Part shown: piece by piece, positions 35,193-37,611 of the stretch
Position numbering within the stretch: position 1 is the first letter of the stretch
How the letters are laid out: the number at the start of each line of letters is the position of its first letter
NCBI RefSeq assembly: GCF_003668875.1
Contig: NZ_RAWM01000088.1
Coordinates: 1-37,611 of the forward strand
DNA from: Corallococcus interemptor
Lineage (GTDB): Bacteria > Myxococcota > Myxococcia > Myxococcales > Myxococcaceae
Direction: 5' to 3'
Length of the DNA stretch: 37,611 nucleotides
Notes under the pieces: model-generated
What the model was told of the DNA's origin: nothing
Database searches by the model: none
Seen by the model: the letters and a program-made list of their open reading frames with translations, nothing else
Made by a program: the position numbers and the translations under genes

Positions 35193-37421
35193 TCAGCGGC
35201 AGTCGGGGTCCGCGTCGTCGGCCCGGCCATCCGCGTCGTTGTCCGCGCCGTCGTGGCAGTGGCCGGCCTCGGAGGGGAGCCATTCGGTGACGTGGAGGGT
35301 GTAGCGGATGGGGGTGTCCCGGTCCGGCCGGGCCATGCCGTCCACCACCACCAGCACGGACTGCCCCTGGGCCAGGGTGAGCTTCAGCGCGGGGGCGTCC
35401 TTTGTCGTGGGATGTGGGTGCGCGGCGCAGCCCAGCTCCGTGCCCCGGCAGCCGGTGAGGAGGTACAGGGCATGGGCGCCCGCGTCCGGGTCTCCGGCGG
35501 GCGAGGTGTCGAAGACGAAGGTGCCGTCCTTCGGCGCCGTCCACAGGTGGGCGCGGTCCTGCTGGAGCAGCGCGCCGCAGGTGCCCTGGAAGCCGTCGCC
35601 GGAGAGGGCCGTCTCGCCCTGGAAGGTGAGGGGCAGGGCGCTGCCCAGGTCGTGGTGGGCGCAGCCCTGGCCCTTGCAGCGGGGGTCGTCGCGGCACTCG
35701 GTGTCCGCGCAGTCCACCCAGCGGTCCCCGTCGTTGTCCATGTTGTCGAAGCAGGCGCCGGCCTCGGTGGAGCGCAGCTCATCAATATGGAGCTGGAAGG
35801 AGCCCTCCGTGAAGGACCCGCCGGCCACGGCGTCCACCGTCACCAGGACGCGCTGGCCCTGCGTCAGCGTCACCGTCACCCGGGCCCCGCCGCCGTAGCT
35901 GATGCCGTCCGCGGCGCACGCGAGCTCCTGGCCGCCGCAGCCGTCCGCGTACACGGCGAGGACGGAGCGGATCGCCGAGCGTGCCGTGTCGAAGGTGAAG
36001 GTGCCGGAGCGCGGCGCCGTCCACAGGTAGCCCCGGTCCGGAGCGCCCGAGCCCCCGCAGGACGCGGCGTGGTCGTCCCGGGCCTCCACGGTGGAGCCCG
36101 TCAGCGACACCGGCAGCGCGCTGCCCAGGTCCCGGTCCACGCACGTGGGCTCCGGGGGCGCGCAGACGTTGGGCACGCCCGTGCCGCCGCAGGTCTCCGG
36201 CGCGGCGCAGGTGCCACACTCCAGCGTGCCGCCGCAGCCATCCGCCACCGCGCCGCACGTCGCGCCCAGGAAGCCGCAGGTGGCCGGCCGGCATCCCGGC
36301 GTCGCGCAGACGTTGGGCACGCCGCCCGCGCCGCAGGCCTGGCCCTCTCCGCACGCGCCACATTGGAGGACCCCGCCGCAGCCGTCCGCGACCTGGCCGC
36401 AGTCCTTGCCCAGGGACTCGCAGGTGGCCGGCGTGCACACGGACTTCGCGCAGACGTTGGGCACGCCCGCGCCGCCGCACGTCTCCGCCCCGAGGCAGCC
36501 GCCGCACTCCAGCACCGCGCCGCAGCCGTCGGACACGCGGCCGCAGTTCGCGCCCAGGGCCGCGCAGGTCGTGGGGACGCAGGTGCCGGCGCCGCAGACG
36601 TTGGCCTGTCCGGCGCCGCCGCACGTCGCGTCGGCGGCGCACGCCCCGCACTCCAGGACGCCGCCGCAGCCGTCCATCACCTCGCCGCAGTTGGTGCCCA
36701 GCGTGGCGCAGGTGGCCGCCTGGCACAGCGGGGCGGCGCAGACGTTGGCCACGCCTCCCGCGCCGCAGGTCTGCCCCTCGGCGCACGCGCCGCACTCCAG
36801 GACGCCGCCGCACCCGTCGGACACGGGGCCGCAGTCCTTGCCCAGCGCCTGGCAGGTGGTGGGGACGCACGGGGCGCGGCCGCACACGTTGGCGGTGCCG
36901 CCTCCGCCGCACGTCTCGTCCGGCCCGCACGCACCACACTCCAGGACGCGGCCGCAGCCGTCCGCGACCTGCCCGCAGTTCTTCCCGGACGCCTCGCAGG
37001 TGGTGGGGACGCAGGCCGGGGGCCCGCAGGCATTGGGCACCCCGGCGCCGCCGCAGACCTCGGGCGTCGCGCAGGTGCCGCAGTCCAGCACGCCGCCGCA
37101 GCCGTCCGGCAGCGGCCCGCAGGTGGCGCCCCGCGCCGCGCAGGTGGTGGGGACGCAGGGCAGGGGGCCGCAGACGTTGGGCACGCCGCCCCCGCCGCAG
37201 GCCTCTCCTTCCGCGCACTCACCGCAGTGCAGCGTGCCGCCGCACCCGTCGATGGCGTAGCCGCAGTCCAGGCCCTGGGACTCGCACGTCATGGGCATGC
37301 AGAAGGACGGAGGGCCCGCGCCCAGCAGCCCCGAGGATGACTCCTCCGGCAGGGTCCGGCCGCACGCCGCCCACAGCACCAGCAGGCACACCCATCCCGC
37401 CCATCCGCCCGTCCGCCCCAT
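35193..37421 (-). CDS. Cys-rich tandem-repeat surface lipoprotein
   Basis: A 742-residue lipoprotein: signal MGRTGGWAGWVCLLVLWAAC with the lipidated Cys at 20. Residues 41-424 are eight tandem 48-residue units, each with eight cysteines in fixed places (CVPTTC, then NCG, DGCGGVLECG, TCGGAG, PNVC), so probably a string of small disulfide-locked domains. Two related beta-sandwich domains follow (DLGSALPVSLTG, YLWTAPRSGTFTFDT, VTLTQGQRVLVTVDA, and the matching DLGSALPLTFQG, HLWTAPKDGTFVFDT, LTLAQGQSVLVVVDG), which look like PPC-type domains. They alternate with Asp-rich loops (CFDNMDNDGDRWVDCADTEC, HDGADNDADGRADDADPDC) of calcium-binding type. It is likely displayed on the cell surface as a stalk or adhesin. 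This is inferred from composition. No enzyme motif is present. Confidence 0.88.
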   Translation of the reverse strand: MGRTGGWAGWVCLLVLWAACGRTLPEESSSGLLGAGPPSFCMPMTCESQGLDCGYAIDGCGGTLHCGECAEGEACGGGGVPNVCGPLPCVPTTCAARGATCGPLPDGCGGVLDCGTCATPEVCGGAGVPNACGPPACVPTTCEASGKNCGQVADGCGRVLECGACGPDETCGGGGTANVCGRAPCVPTTCQALGKDCGPVSDGCGGVLECGACAEGQTCGAGGVANVCAAPLCQAATCATLGTNCGEVMDGCGGVLECGACAADATCGGAGQANVCGAGTCVPTTCAALGANCGRVSDGCGAVLECGGCLGAETCGGAGVPNVCAKSVCTPATCESLGKDCGQVADGCGGVLQCGACGEGQACGAGGVPNVCATPGCRPATCGFLGATCGAVADGCGGTLECGTCAAPETCGGTGVPNVCAPPEPTCVDRDLGSALPVSLTGSTVEARDDHAASCGGSGAPDRGYLWTAPRSGTFTFDTARSAIRSVLAVYADGCGGQELACAADGISYGGGARVTVTLTQGQRVLVTVDAVAGGSFTEGSFQLHIDELRSTEAGACFDNMDNDGDRWVDCADTECRDDPRCKGQGCAHHDLGSALPLTFQGETALSGDGFQGTCGALLQQDRAHLWTAPKDGTFVFDTSPAGDPDAGAHALYLLTGCRGTELGCAAHPHPTTKDAPALKLTLAQGQSVLVVVDGMARPDRDTPIRYTLHVTEWLPSEAGHCHDGADNDADGRADDADPDCR
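36150..37301 (-). repeat. Eight tandem 144-bp coding repeats
   Basis: The repeat region of the lipoprotein gene is eight units of exactly 144 bases (48 codons). All units keep the eight Cys codons and the DGCG and CGG cores, while positions such as the residue after DGCG and the three residues before the next CVPTTC vary. Exact length and high similarity indicate growth by unequal crossover, so the copy number may differ between strains. Confidence 0.85.
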
Positions 37422-37611
37422 GCCTCGTTCCCGCCGCCCATGAGGGCCCCATCCGCCACGGGACCCGGGGACAAGGGTGGGGAGCGGCCCGCCCCGCGCG
37501 AAGCGGCGGCAAGTCCCGGCGGGTCTCCAGCGGTCGGAAAGGCGTCACTGTCCCACCCCGCCCGCCGGGAAGGCGCGCACTGGTGGACACCGGACGGGCC
37601 AGGGAGGGGGG
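37422..37611. other. Upstream region of the repeat lipoprotein gene
   Basis: The last 190 bases of the window hold no gene that I can support. They should contain the promoter of the minus-strand lipoprotein gene. The sequence is very GC-rich, and I see no clear -35/-10 pair or operator. Confidence 0.4.

Overview
The window looks like chromosomal DNA from a myxobacterium, most likely a Myxococcus or Corallococcus relative. The evidence is very high GC with strong third-position G/C bias, many lipoproteins, a Cys-rich tandem-repeat surface lipoprotein, a PilZ protein fused to other domains, and a giant SpvB/Rhs-type protein. The genus is inferred, since no rRNA or other marker gene is present. 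I see no tRNA, rRNA, insertion sequence or CRISPR array.

Layout. (1) 1-2075: the end of an outer-membrane-like protein, then a minus-strand pair made of an excisionase-type HTH protein and a PIN-domain protein, which looks like a toxin-antitoxin module. (2) 2266-4164: an RNase R/RNase II family exoribonuclease. (3) 4496-16441, the accessory heart of the window: a 1652-residue PA14 lipoprotein, an intrinsic terminator, a 1930-residue exported SpvB/FG-GAP/TcdB-like/Rhs protein with an unrecognised C-terminal domain, a translationally coupled small gene (probable immunity), a decayed gene, and another small orphan gene. Base composition drops sharply in the toxin tip and the small genes after it, as expected for an exchangeable polymorphic-toxin cassette. 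(4) 16460-21806: an exported SH3-like protein, a YkgJ-type Cys-cluster protein, a PilZ protein with an acyltransferase-like C-terminus, a NYN-LOTUS RNA-binding/nuclease protein and a small exported protein. (5) 21803-25272 (minus): an ABC importer of the nitrate/sulfonate/taurine class (ATPase, permease, lipoprotein), preceded by a small membrane protein. (6) 25409-29528 (plus): glucose dehydrogenase, a GH15 glucoamylase/trehalase-like enzyme and an App1-like phosphatase. The first two overlap by four bases and make a plausible glucose-releasing and glucose-oxidising pair. (7) 29769-31934 (minus): polyphosphate kinase. (8) 32148-37421: a BamE-like membrane protein, a trigger-factor-like PPIase without the ribosome-binding domain, an Ala/Lys/Gly-rich protein and a repeat lipoprotein with eight 48-residue Cys-rich units.

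The strongest candidate for an undescribed system is 4496-16441. A PA14 lipoprotein and a Sec-exported SpvB-Rhs carrier with a low-GC, unclassified C-terminal domain are followed by a TGATG-coupled small gene and the remains of at least one further gene. Secondary points of interest are the trigger-factor paralogue, a lone CRISPR-repeat-like sequence just upstream of it, the NYN-LOTUS protein, and a repeated GGTTACCTCG motif around the toxin-antitoxin/RNase promoter region. All family assignments come from reading motifs by eye; no database search was run.
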